A stretch of DNA of 64,000 bases from Isoperla grammatica (lineage: Eukaryota > Arthropoda > Insecta > Plecoptera > Perlodidae): positions 1,860,001-1,924,000 of the forward strand of contig CAMDTW010000642.1 in NCBI GenBank assembly GCA_945910005.1. Reading direction: 5' to 3'. Positions 51,697-63,900 of the stretch are shown in pieces (within the stretch, counting starts at the first letter, position 1; each line of letters begins with the position of its first letter). The notes under the pieces were generated by a model. The model saw only the letters and a program-made list of their open reading frames with translations, did not search any database and had not been told where the DNA came from. The translations under genes and the position numbers were made by a program.

Positions 51697-54600
51697 TCTG
51701 ACTTAGCGCAAGGTTTATCAAGTACAGTCACCGTCACAAGCAAGGAAACATGCGTTGTCCTGATACGTTGCATGTAGTGGCTTCTGTGTCACTGACTTAG
51801 AACAAGGTTTATCAAGTACAGTCACCGTCACAAGCAAGGAAACATGCGTTGTCCTCATACGTTGCATGTAGTGGCTTTCATGTCACTGACTTAGCGCAGG
51901 GGTTATCAAGTACAGTCACCGTCACAAGCAAGGAAACATGCGTTGTCCTGATATGTTGCATGTAGTGGCTTCTATGTCACTGACTTAGCGCAGGGTTTAT
52001 CAAGAACGGTTACCGTCACAAACGAGGAAACATGCGTTGTCCTGATATGTTGCATGTAGTGGCTTTCATGTCACTGACATAGCGCAGGCTTTATCAAGTA
52101 CAGTCACCGTCACAAGCGAGAAAACATGCGTTGTCCTGATATGTTGCATGTAGTGGCTTTCATGTCACTGACATAGCGAAGGGTTTATCAAGTACAGTCA
52201 CCGTCAAAATAGAGAAAACATGCGTTGTCCTCATGTGTTGCATGAAGTGGCTTCTATGTCACTGACTTAGCGCAGGGTTTATCAAGTACAGTCACCGTCA
52301 CAAGCGAGGAAACATGCGTTGTTCTCATATGTTGCATAAAGTGGCTTTCATGTCACTGACTTAGCGCAGGGTTTATCAAGTACAGTCACAGTCACAAGCA
52401 AGGAAACATGCGTTGTCCTGATATGTTGCATGTAGTGGCTTCTATGTCATTGACTTAGCGCAGGGTTTATCAAGTACAGTCACCGTCACAAGCAAGGAAA
52501 CATGCGTTGTCCTGATATGTTGCATGTAGTGGCTTCTATATCACTGACTTAGCGCAGGGTTTATCAAGTTCAGTCACCGTCACAATAGAGGAAACATGCG
52601 TTGTCCTCATACGTTGCATGTAGTGGCTTCTATGTCACTGACTTAGCGCAAGGTTTATCAAGTACAGTCACCGTCACAAGCAAGGCAACATGCGTTGTCC
52701 TGATATGATGCATGTAGTGGCTTCTATGTCACTGACTTAGCGCAGGGTTTATCAAGTACAGTGACCGTCACAATAGAGGAAACATGCGTTGTCCTCATAC
52801 GTTGCATGTAGTGCCTTCTATGTCACTGACTTAGCGCAAGGTTTATCAAGTACAGTCACCGTCACAAGCAAGGAAACATGCGTTGTCCTGATATGTTGCA
52901 TGTAGTGGCTTCTATGTCACTGACTTAGCGCAGGGTTTATCAAGTACAGTCACCGTCACAATAAAAAACATGCGTTGTCCTCATACGTTGCATGTAGTGG
53001 CTTCTATGTCACTGACTTAGCTCAGGGTTTATCAAGTACAGTCACCGTCACAAGCGAGGAAACATGCGTTGTTCTGATATGTTGCATGTAGTGGCTTTCA
53101 TGTCACTGACTTAGCTCAGGGTTTATCAAGTACAGTCACCGTCACAAGCGTGGAAACATGCGTTGTCCTCATATGTTGCATGTAGTAGCTTTCATTTCAC
53201 TGACTTAGCGCAGGGTTTATCAAGTACAGTCACCGTCACAATAGAGGAAACATGCGTTGTCCTCATATATTGCATGAAGTGGCTTCTATGTCACTGACTT
53301 AGCGCAGGGTTTATCAAGTACAGTCACCGTCACAAGCAAGGAAACATGCGTTGTCCTGATATGTTGCATGTAGTGGCTTCTATGTCACTGACTTAGCGCA
53401 GGGTTTATCAAGTACAGTCATCGTCACAAGCAAGGAAACATGCATTGTCCTGATATGTTGCATGTAGTGGCTTCTATGTCACTGACTTAGCGCAGGGTTT
53501 ATTAATACAGTCACCGTCACAAGCAAAGAAACATGCATTGTCCTGATATGTTGCATGTAGTGCCTTCTATGTCACTGACTTAGCGCAGGGTTTATCAAGT
53601 ACAGTCACCGTCACAAGCAAGGAAACATGCGTTGTCCTGATATGTTGCATGTAGTGGCTTCTATGTCACTGACTAAGCGCAGGGTTTATCAAGTACAGTC
53701 ACCGTCACAAGCAACGAAACATGCGTTGTCCTGATATGTTGCATGAAGTGGCTTTCATGTCACTGACTTAGCGCAGGGTTTATCAAGTACAGTCACCGTC
53801 ACAAGCAAGGAAACATGCGTTGTCCTGATACGTTGCATGTAGTGGCTTTCATGTCACTGACTTAGCGCAGGGTTTATCAAGTACAGTCACCGTCACAAGC
53901 AAGGAAACATGCGTTGTCCTCATACGTTGCATGTAGTGGCTTTCATGTCACTGACTTAGCGCAGGGTTTATCAAGTACAGTGACCGTCACAAGCAAGGAA
54001 ACATGCGTTGTCCTGATATGTTGCATGTAGTGGCTTCTATGTCACTGACTTAGCGCAGGGTTTATCAAGTACAGTCACCGTCACAAGCAAGGAAACATGC
54101 GTTGTCCTCATACGTTGCATGTAGTGGCTTCTATGTCACTGACTCAGCGCAGGGTTTATCAAGTACAGTCACCGTCACAAGCAAGGAAACTTGCGTTGTC
54201 CTGATACGTTGCATGTAGTGGCTTCTATGTCACTGACTTAGCGCAGGGTTTATCAAGTTAAGTCACCGTCACAAGCAAGGAAACATGCGTTGTCCTGATA
54301 TGTTGCATGTAGTGGCTTCTATGTCACTGACTTAGCGCAGGGTTTATCAAGTACAGTCACCGTCACAATAAGGAAAACATGCGTTGTCCTGATATGTTGC
54401 ATGAAGTGGCTTCTATGTCACTGACTTAGCGCAGGGTTTATCAAGTACAGTCACTGTCACAAGCGAGGACACATGCGTTGTCCTGATACGTTGCATGTAG
54501 TGGCTTCTATGTCACTGACTTACCGCAGGGTTTATCAAGTACAGTCACCGACACAAGCAAGGAAACATGCGTTGTCCTCATACGTTGCATGAAGTGGCTT

Positions 54601-54740
54601 CTATGTCACTGACTTAGCGCAGGGTTTATCAAGTACAGTCACCGTCACAATAGAGGAAACATGAGTTGTCCTGATATGTTGCATGTAGTGGCTTCTATGT
54701 CACTGACTTAGCGCAGGGTTTATCAAGTACAGTCACCGTC
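51697..54740 (+). repeat. Partial higher-order unit H4
   Basis: H4 follows H3 at a constant +6,482: AAGAACGG at 52,000, TTAATACAG at 53,503, AAGGAAACTT at 54,183 and CAATAAGGAAAAC at 54,365. The match stops near 54,740, where H4 continues with GAGAAAACGTGCGTTCCCC and H3 with GAGGAAACATGCG. The TCAATAACC variant at 47,583 is replaced here (54,065) by the ordinary TCAAGTACAG form without a length change. Confidence 0.82.
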
Positions 54741-55431
54741 ACAAGCGAGAAAACGTGCGTTCCCCTGATATGTTGCATGTAGTGGCTTCTATGTCACTGA
54801 CTTAGCGCAGGGTTTATCAAGTACAGTCACCGTCACAAGCAAGGAAACATGCGTTGTCCTCATACGTTGCATGTAGTGGCTTTCATGTCACTGACTTTGG
54901 GCAGGGTTTATCAAGTACAGTCACCGTCACAAGCAACGAAACACGCGTTGTTCTCATACGTTGCATGTAGTGGCTTCTATGTCACTGACTTAGCGCAAGG
55001 TTTATCAAGTACAGTCACCGTCACAAGCAAGGAAACATGCGTTGTCCTGATACGTTGCATGTAGTGGCTTCTATGTCACTGACTTAGCGCAAGGTTTATC
55101 AAGTACAGTCACCGTCACAAGCAAGAAAACATGCGTTTTCCCGATACGTTGCATGTAGTGGCTTCTATGTCACTGACTTAGCGCAAGGTTTATCAAGTAC
55201 AGTCACCGTCACAATTAAGGAATCATGCGTTGTCCTCATACGTTGCATGTAGTGGCTTTCATGTCACTGACTTAGCGCAGGGTTTATCAAGTACAGTCAC
55301 CGTCACCAGCAAGGAAACATGCGTTGTCATGATATGTTGCATGTAGTGGCTTCTATGTCACTTACTTAGCGCAGGGTTTATCAAGTACAGTCACCGTCAC
55401 AAGCGAGGAAACATGCGTTGTCCTGTTACGT

Positions 55432-55505
55432 TGCAGGACATAGCGCAGGGTTTATCAAGTACAGTCACCGTCACAAGCGAGAAAACATGCGTTGTCCTGA
55501 TATGT
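55432..55505 (+). repeat. Truncated 74-bp monomer
   Basis: This has the same TTGCAGGACATAG deletion as 2,263-2,336. The preceding bases read CCTGTTACG, a variant seen only here. Confidence 0.9.
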
Positions 55506-55693
55506 TGCATGTAGTAGCTTTCATGTCACTGACATAGCGCAGGGTTTATCAAGTACAGTCACCGTCACAAGCAAGGAAACATGCGTTGTCCTGATATGTT
55601 GCATGTAGTGGCTTCTATGTCACTGACTTAGCGCAGGGTTTATCAAGTACAGTCACCGTCACAAGCGAGGAAACATGCGTTGTCCTGATATGT

Positions 55694-55767
55694 TGCAGGA
55701 CATAGCGCAGGGTTTATCAAGTACAGTCACCGTCACAAGCGAGAAAACATGCGTTGTCCTGATACGT
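55694..55767 (+). repeat. Truncated 74-bp monomer, second of a close pair
   Basis: This lies 262 bp after the previous truncated monomer. Its downstream neighbours (CGTTGCATG, then a CTGATACTTTGC monomer at about 55,853) make it the true counterpart of 2,263-2,336. Confidence 0.9.
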
Positions 55768-57178
55768 TGCATGTAGTGGCTTTCATGTCACTGACATAGC
55801 GCAGGGTTTATCAAGTACAGTCACCGTCACAATAGAGGAAACATGCGTTGTCCTGATACTTTGCATGTAGTGGCTTCCATGTCACTGACTTAGCGCAGGG
55901 TTTATCAAGTACAGTCACCGTCACAAGCGAGGAAACATGCGTTGTTCTCATATGTTGCATGGAGTGGCTTTCATGTCACTGACTTAGCGCAGGGTTTATC
56001 AAGTACAGTCACAGTCACAAGCAAGGAAACATGCGTTGTCCTGATATGTTGCATGTAGTGGCTTCTATGTCACTGACTAAGCGCAGGGTTTATCAAGTAC
56101 AGTCACCGTCACAAGCAAGGAAACATGCGTTGTCCTGATATGTTGCATGTAGTGGCTTCTATGTCACTGACTTAGCGCGGGGTTTATCAAGTACAGTCAC
56201 CGTCACAATAGAGGAAATATGCGTTGCCCTGATACGTTGCACTTAGTGGCTTCTATGTCACTGACTTAGCGCAAGGTTTATCAAGTACAGTCACCGTCAC
56301 AAGCAAGGAAACATGCGTTGTCCTGATATGATGCATGTAGTGGCTTCTATGTGACTGACTTAGCGCAGGGTTTATCAAGTACAGTCACCGTCACAATAGA
56401 GGACACATGCGTTGTCCTCATACGTTGCATGTAGTGGCTTCTATGTCACTGACTTAGCGAAGGGTTTATCAAGTACAGTCACCGTCACAATAGAAAAAAA
56501 CATGCGTTGTCCTCATACGTTGCATGTAGTGGCTTTTATGTCACTGACTTAGCTCAGGGTTTATCAAGTACAGTCACCGTCACAAGCGAGGAAACATGCG
56601 TTGTTATGATATGTTGCATGTAGTGGCTTTCATGTCACTGACTTAGCTCAGGGTTTATCAAGTACAGTCACCGTCTTAAGCGTGGAAACATGCGTTGTCC
56701 TCATATGTTGCATGTAGTAGCTTTCATGTCAATGACTTAGCGCAGGGTTTATCAAGTACAGTCACCGTCACAAGCAAGGAAACATGCGTTGTCCTGATAC
56801 GTTGCATGTAGTGGCTTCTATGTCACTGACTTAGCGCAGGGTTTATCGAGTACAGTCACCGTTACAAGCAAGGAAACATGCGTTGTCCTGATACGTTGCA
56901 TGTAGTGGCTTCTATGTCACTGACTTAGCGCAGGGTTTATCGAGTACAGTCACCGTCACAAGCGAGGAAACATGCGTTGTCCTGATATGTTGCATGTAGT
57001 GGCTTTCATGTCACTGACATAGCGCAGGGTTTATCAAGTACAGTTACCGTCACAATAGAGGAAACATGCGTTGTCCTCATATATTGCATGAAGTAGCTTC
57101 TATGTCACTGACTTAGCGCAGGGTTTATCAAGTACAGTCACCGTCACAAGCAAGGAAACATGCGTTGTCCTGATATGT

Positions 57179-57272
57179 TGCATGTAGTGGCTTCTATGTC
57201 ACTGACTTAGCGCAGGGTTTATCAAGTACAGTCACCGTCACAAGCAAGGAAACATGCGTTGTCCTGATATGT
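57179..57272 (+). repeat. Reference 94-bp monomer matching the consensus
   Basis: This copy carries the majority base at every diagnostic site and can serve as the type sequence. Its composition is 24 A, 20 C, 23 G and 27 T (45.7% G+C). It has three fixed CpG sites (positions 33, 58 and 79) and two sites that are CpG only in some monomers (67-68 and 92-93). The pentamer GTCAC occurs three times: at 21-25 inside GTCACTGAC, and twice in GTCACCGTCAC at 53-63. The start point is arbitrary, because a tandem repeat has no natural first base. Confidence 0.95.
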
Positions 57273-57279
57273 TGCATGT
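57252..57279. other. Inverted repeat spanning each monomer boundary (example copy)
   Basis: ACATGC near the end of one monomer is followed, after 16 bases, by its reverse complement GCATGT at the start of the next. This gives a 6-bp stem, with a possible seventh G-T pair. It recurs in most monomers. Monomers with GCATGA, GCATAA or GCATTT lose one or two pairs. Short dyads are common in centromeric satellites, but nothing here shows that this one is used. Confidence 0.6.
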
Positions 57280-59715
57280 AGTGGCTTCTATGTCACTGAC
57301 TTAGCGCAGGGTTTATTAAGTACAGTCACCGTCACAAGCAAGGAAACATGCGTTGTCCTGATATGTTGCATGTAGTGCCTTCTATGTCACTGACTTAGCG
57401 CAGGGTTTATCAAGTACAGTCACCGTCACAAGCAAGGAAACATGCGTTGTCCTGATATGTTGCATGTAGTGGCTTCTATGTCACTGACTAAGCGCAGGGT
57501 TAATCAAGTACAGTCACCGTCACAAGCAACGAAACATGCGTTGTACTGATATGTTGCATTAAGTGGCTTTCATGTCACTGACTTAGCGCAGGGTTTATCA
57601 AGTACAGTCACCGTCACAAGGAAGGAAACATGCGTTGTCCTCATACGTTGCATGTAGTGGCTTCTATGTCACTTACCTAGCGCAGGGTTTATCAAGTACA
57701 GTCACCGTCACAAGCAAGGAAACATGCGTTGTCCTCATACGTTGCATGTAGTGGCTTCTATGTCACTGACTTAGCGCAGGGTTTATCAAGTACAGTCACC
57801 GTCACAAGCAAGGAAACATGCGTTGGCCTCATACGTCGCATGTAGTGGCTTCTTTGTCACTGACTTAGCGCAGGGTTTATCAAGTACAGTCACCGTCACA
57901 AGCAAGGAAACATGCGTTGTCCTGATACGTTGCATGTAGTGGCTTTCATGTCACTGACTTAGCGCAGGGTTTATCAAGTACAGTCACCGTCGCAAGCAAG
58001 GAAACATGCGTTGTCCTCATACGTTGCATGTAGTGGCTTTCATGTCACTGACTTAGCGCAGGGTTTATCAAGTACAGTGACCGTCACAAGCAAGGAAACA
58101 TGCGTTGTCCTGATATGTTGCATGTAGTGGCTTCTATGTCACTGACTTAGCGCAGGGATTATCAAGTAAAGTCACCGTCACAAGCGAGGAAACATGCGTT
58201 GTCCTGATATGTTGCATGTAGTGGCTTTCATGTCACTGACATAGCGCAGGGTTTATCAAGTACAGTCACCGTCACAAGCAAGGAAACATGCGTTGTCCTG
58301 ATATGTTGCATGTAGTGGCTTTCATGTCACTGACATAGCGAAGGGTTTATCAAGTACAGTCACCGTCACAAGCAAGGAAACATGCGTTGTCCTGATATGT
58401 TGCATGTAGTGCCTTTATGTCACTGACTTAGCGCAGGGTTTATCAAGTACAGTGACCGTCACAAGCAAGGAAACATGCGTTGTCCTGATATGTTGCATGT
58501 AGTGGCTTCTATGTCACTGACTTAGCGCAAGGTTTATCAATAACCGTCACCGTCACAAGCAAGGAAACATGCGTTGTCCTCATACGTTGCATGTAGTGGC
58601 TTCTATGTCACTGACTTAGCGCAGGGTTTATCAAGTACAGTCACCGTCACAAGCAAGGAAACATGCGTTGTCCTGATACGTTGCATGTAGTGGCTTCTAT
58701 GTCACTGAAATAGCGCAGGGTTTATTAAGTACAGTCACCGTCACAAGCAAGGAAACATGCGTTGTCCTGATACGTTGAATGTAGTGGCTTTTATGTCACT
58801 GACTTAGCGCAGGGTTTATTAAGTACAGTAACCGTCACAAGCAAGGAAACATGCGTTGTCCTCATACGTTGCATGTAGTGGCTTCTATGTCACTGACTTA
58901 GCGCAGGGTTTATCAAGTACAGTCACCGTCACAATAGAGGAAACATGAGTTGTCCTGATATTTTGCATGTAGTGGCTTCTATGTCACTGACTTAGCGCAG
59001 GGTTTATCAAATACAGTTACCGTCACAAGCGAGAAAACATGCGTTGCCCTGATATGTTGCATGTAGTGGCTTCTATTTCACTGACTTAGCGCAGGGTTTA
59101 TCAAGTACAGTCACCGTCACAAGCAAGGAAACATGCGTTGTCCTCATACGTTGCATGTAGTGGCTTTCATGTCACTGACTTTGCGCAGGGTTTATCAAGT
59201 ACAGTCACCGTCACAAGCAAGAAAACATGCGTTGTCCTCATACGTTGCATGTAGTGGCTTCTATGTCACTGACTAAGCGCAAGGTTTATCAAGTACAGTC
59301 ACCGTCACAAGCAAGGAAACATGCGTTGTCCTGATACGTTGCATGTAGTGGCTTCTATGTCACTGACTTAGCGCAAGGTTTATCAAGTACAGTCACCGTC
59401 ACAAGCAAGGAAACATGCGTTTTCCCGATACGTTGCATGTAGGTGCTTCTATGTCACTGACTTAGCGCAAGGTTTATCAAGTACAGTCACCGTCACAAGC
59501 AAGGAATCATGCGTTGTCCTCATACGTTGCATGTAGTGGCTTTCATGTCACTGACTTAGCGCAGGGTTTATCAAGTACAGTCACCGTCACAAGCAAGGAA
59601 ACATGCGTTGTCCTGATATGTTGCATGTAGTGGCTTCTATGTCACTGACATAGCGCAGGGTTTATCAAGTACAGTCACCGTCACAAGCGAGGAAACATGC
59701 GTTGTCCTGATATGT

Positions 59716-59789
59716 TGCAGGACATAGCGCAGGGTTTATCAAGTACAGTCACCGTCACAAGCAAGGAAACATGCGTTGTCCTGATATGT
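59716..59789 (+). repeat. Truncated 74-bp monomer
   Basis: This has the TTGCAGGACATAG deletion and is followed by the unusual TTGCAATGAGTGG and CATGGTACTG monomer. The same pair of neighbours recurs at 60,825-60,930. Confidence 0.9.
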
Positions 59790-60670
59790 TGCAATGAGTG
59801 GCTTTCATGGTACTGACTTAGCGCAGGGTTAATCAAGTACAGTCACCGTCACAAGCGAGGAAACATGCGTTGTTCTCATATGTTGCATGAAGTGGCTTTC
59901 ATGTCACTGACTTAGCGCAGGGTTTATCAAGTACAGTCACAGTCACAAGCAAGGAAACATGCGTTGTCCTGATATGTTGCATGTAGTGGCTTCTATGTCA
60001 CTGACTAAGCGCAGGGTTTATCAAGTACAGTCACCGTCACAAGCAAGGAAACATGCGTTGTCCTGATATGTTGCATGTAGTGGCTTCTATGTCACTGACT
60101 TAGCGCAGGGTTTATCAAGTACAGTCACCGTCACAATAGAGGAAACATGCGTTGTCCTCATACGTTGCACTTAGTGGCTTCTATGTCACTGACTTAGCGC
60201 AAGGTTTATCAAGTACAGTCACCGTCACAAGCAAGGAAACATGCGTTGTCCTGATATGATGCATGTAGTGGCTTCTATGTCACTGACTTAGCGCAGGGTT
60301 TATCAAGTACAGTCACCGTCACAATAGAGGACACATGCGTTGTCCTCATACGTTGCATGTAGTGGCTTCTATGTCACTGACTTAGCGCAAGGTTTATCAA
60401 GTACAGTCACCGTCACAAGCAAGGAAACATGCGTTGTCCTGATATGTTGCATGGTGTGGCTTCTATGTCACTGACTTAGCGCAGGGTTTATCAAGTACAG
60501 TCACCGTCACAATAGAAAAAAACATGCGTTGTCCTCATACGTTGCATGTAGTGGCATCTATGTCACTGACTTAGCTCAGGGTTTACCAAGTACAGTCACC
60601 GTCACAAGCGAGGAAACATGCGTTGTTCTGATATGTTGCATGTAGTGGCTTTCATGTCACTGACTTAGCT

Positions 60671-60930
60671 CAGGGTTTATCAAGTACAGTCACCGTCACA
60701 AGCAAGGAAACATGCGTTGTCCTGATATGTTGCATGTAGTGGCTTCTATGTCACTGACATAGCGCAGGGTTTATCAAGTACAGTCACCGTCACAAGCGAG
60801 GAAACATGCGTTGTCCTGATATGTTGCAGGACATAGCGCAGGGTTTATCAAGTACAGTCACCGTCACAAGCAAGGAAACATGCGTTGTCCTGATATGTTG
60901 CAATGAGTGGCTTTCATGGTACTGACTTAG
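60671..60930 (+). repeat. 260-bp fragment duplicated from 59,562-59,821
   Basis: About three monomers, including the 74-bp truncated one, repeat 59,562-59,821 at +1,109. The copy is cut off at TTAG/CTCAGG (60,930/60,931), exactly where the second copy of the 4,378-bp unit begins. It looks like the remnant of a longer duplication, or a junction product of the 4,378-bp event. Confidence 0.75.
60825..60898 (+). repeat. Truncated 74-bp monomer in the junction fragment
   Basis: This is the fifth and last copy of the TTGCAGGACATAG deletion in the window, 1,109 bp after the one at 59,716. Confidence 0.9.
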
Positions 60931-63900
60931 CTCAGGGTTTATCAAGTACAGTCACCGTCACAAGCGAGGAAACATGCGTTGTTCTGATATGTTGCATGTA
61001 GTGGCTTTCATGTCACTGACTTAGCTCAGGGTTTATCAAGTACAGTCACCGTCTTAAGCGTGGAAACATGCGTTGTCCTCATATGTTGCATGTAGTAGCT
61101 TTCATGTCAATGACTTAGCGCAGGGTTTATCAAGTACAGTCACCGTCACAAGCAAGGAAACATGCGTTGTCCTGATACGTTGCATGTAGTGGCTTCTATG
61201 TCACTGACTTAGCGCAGGGTTTATCGAGTACAGTCACCGTTACAAGCAAGGAAACATGCGTTGTCCTGATACGTTGCATGTAGTGGCTTCTATGTCACTG
61301 ACTTAGCGCAGGGTTTATGGAGTACAGTCACCGTCACAAGCGAGGAAACATGCGTTGTCCTGATATGTTGCATGTAGTGGCTTTCATGTCACTGACAAAG
61401 CGCAGGGTTTATCAAGTACAGTTACCGTCACAATAGAGGAAACATGCGTTGTCCTCATATATTGCATGAAGTGGCTTCTATGTCACTGACTTAGCGCAGG
61501 GTTTATCAAGTACAGTCACCGTCACAAGCAAGGAAACATGCGTTGTCCTGATATGTTGCATGTAGTGGCTTCTATGTCACTGACTTAGCGCAGGGTTTAT
61601 CAAGTACAGTCACCGTCACAAGCAAGGAAACATGCGTTGTCCTGATATGTTGCATGTAGTGGCTTCTATGTCACTGACTTATCGCAGGGTTTATTAAGTA
61701 CAGTCACCGTCACAAGCAAGGAAACATGCGTTGTCCTGATATGTTGCATGTAGTGCCTTCTATGTCACTGACTTAGCGCAGGGTTTATCAAGTACAGTCA
61801 CCGTCACAAGCAAGGAAACATGCGTTGTCCTGATATGTTGCATGTAGTGGCTTCTATGTCACTGACTAAGCGCAGGGTTAATCAAGTACAGTCACCGTCA
61901 CAAGCAACGAAACATGCGTTGTCCTGATATGTTGCATTAAGTGGCTTTCATGTCACTGACTTAGCGCAGGGTTTATCAAGTACAGTCACCGTCACAAGGA
62001 AGGAAACATACGTTGTCCTCATACGTTGCATGTAGTGGCTTCTATGTCACTTACCTAGCGCAGGGTTTATCAAGTACAGTCACCGTCACAAGCAAGGAAA
62101 CATGCGTTGTCCTCATACGTTGCATTTAGTGGCTTCTATGTCACTGACTTAGCGCAGGGTTTATCAAGTACAGTCACCGTCACAAGCAAGGAAACATGCG
62201 TTGTCCTCATACGTCGCATGTAGTGGCTTCTTTGTCACTGACTTAGCGCAGGGTTTATCAAGTACAGTCACCGTCACAAGCAAGGAAACATGCGTTGTCC
62301 TGATACGTTGCATGTAGTGGCTTTCATGTCACTGACTTAGCGCAGGGTTTATCAAGTACAGTCACCGTCGCAAGCAAGGAAACATGCGTTGTCTTCATAC
62401 GTTGCATGTAGTGGCTTTCATGTCACTGACTTAGCGCAGGGTTTATCAAGTACAGTGACCGTCACAAGCAAGGAAACATGCGTTGTCCTATTATGTGTCA
62501 TGTAGTGGCTTCTATGTCACTGACTTAGCGCAGGGATTATCAAGTAAAGTCACCGTCACAAGCGAGGAAACATGCGTTGTCCTGATATGTTGCATGTAGT
62601 GGCTTTCATGTCACTGACATAGCGCAGGGTTTATCAAGTACAGTCACCGTCACAAGCAAGGAAACATGCGTTGTCCTGATATGTTGCATGTAGTGGCTTT
62701 CATGTCACTGACATAGCGAAGGGTTTATCAAGTACAGTCACCGTCACAAGCAAGGAAACATGCGTTGTCCTGATATGTTGCATGTAGTGCCTTTATGTCA
62801 CTGACTTAGCGCAGGGTTTATCAAGTACAGTGACCGTCACAAGCAAGGAAACATGCGTTGTCCTGATATGTTGCATGTAGTGGCTTCTATGTCACTGACT
62901 TAGCGCAAGGTTTATCAATAACCGTCACCGTCACAAGCAAGGAAACATGCGTTGTCCTCATACGTTGCATGTAGTGGCTTCTATGTCACTGACTTAGCGC
63001 AGGGTTTATCAAGTACAGTCACCGTCACAAGCAAGGAAACATGCGTTGTCCTGATACGTTGCATGAAGTGGCTTCTATGTCACTGACTTAGCGCAGGGTT
63101 TATCAAGTACAGTCACCGTCACAAGCAAGGAAACATGCGTTGTCCTGATACGTTGAATGTAGTGGCTTCTATGTCACTGACTTAGCGCAGGGTTTATTAA
63201 GTACAGTAACCGTCACAAGCAAGGAAACATGCGTTGTCCTCATACGTTGCATGTAGTGGCTTCTATGTCACTGACTTAGCGCAGGGTTTATCAAGTACAG
63301 TCACCGTCACAATAGAGGAAACATGAGTTGTCCTGATATTTTGCATGTAGTGGCTTCTATGTCACTGACTTAGCGCAGGGTTTATCAAATACAGTTACCG
63401 TCACAAGCGAGAAAACATGCGTTGCCCTGATATGTTGCATGTAGTGGCTTCTATGTCACTGACTTAGCGCAGGGTTTATCAAGTACAGTCACCGTCACAA
63501 GCAAGGAAACATGCGTTGTCCTCATACGTTGCATGTAGTGGCTTTCATGTCACTGACTTTGCGCAGGGTTTATCAAGTACAGTCACCGTCACAAGCAAGA
63601 AAACATGCGTTGTCCTCATACGTTGCATGTAGTGGCTTCTATGTCACTGACTAAGCGCAAGGTTTATCAAGTACAGTCACCGTCACAAGCAAGGAAACAT
63701 GCGTTGTCCTGATACGTTGCATGTAGTGGCTTCTATGTCACTGACTTAGCGCAAGGTTTATCAAGTACAGTCACCGTCACAAGCAAGGAAACATGCGTTT
63801 TCCCGATACGTTGCATGTAGGTGCTTCTATGTCACTGACTTAGCGCAAGGTTTATCAAGTACAGTCACCGTCACAAGCAAGGAATCATGCGTTGTCCTCA

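Larger units (their letters stand above)
54741..56552 (+). repeat. Right flank block, subtype of the left flank
   Basis: From here the monomer order follows 1,573 onward in the left flank (offset 53,169, later 53,431). It contains two adjacent groups that each start with a 74-bp truncated monomer, 262 bp apart (2 x 94 + 74). The left flank has a single such group, so one three-monomer duplication separates them. No gene is visible. Confidence 0.8.
56553..60930 (+). repeat. First copy of a 4,378-bp tandem duplication
   Basis: The rare CCGTCTTAAGCGTGG variant at 56,671 recurs at 61,049, TCAATAACC at 58,537 recurs at 62,915, and GTAGGTGCTTC at 59,439 recurs at 63,817. All are 4,378 bp apart, about 47 monomers with one or two truncations. 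The first copy contains one truncated monomer at 59,716 and ends in the short block 60,671-60,930. Confidence 0.88.

Noticed and set aside
62480..62500. Possible foreign sequence at CCTATTATGTGTCATG
   Set aside because: It is only a cluster of a few substitutions within one monomer of normal length. A local mutation or sequencing error explains it.
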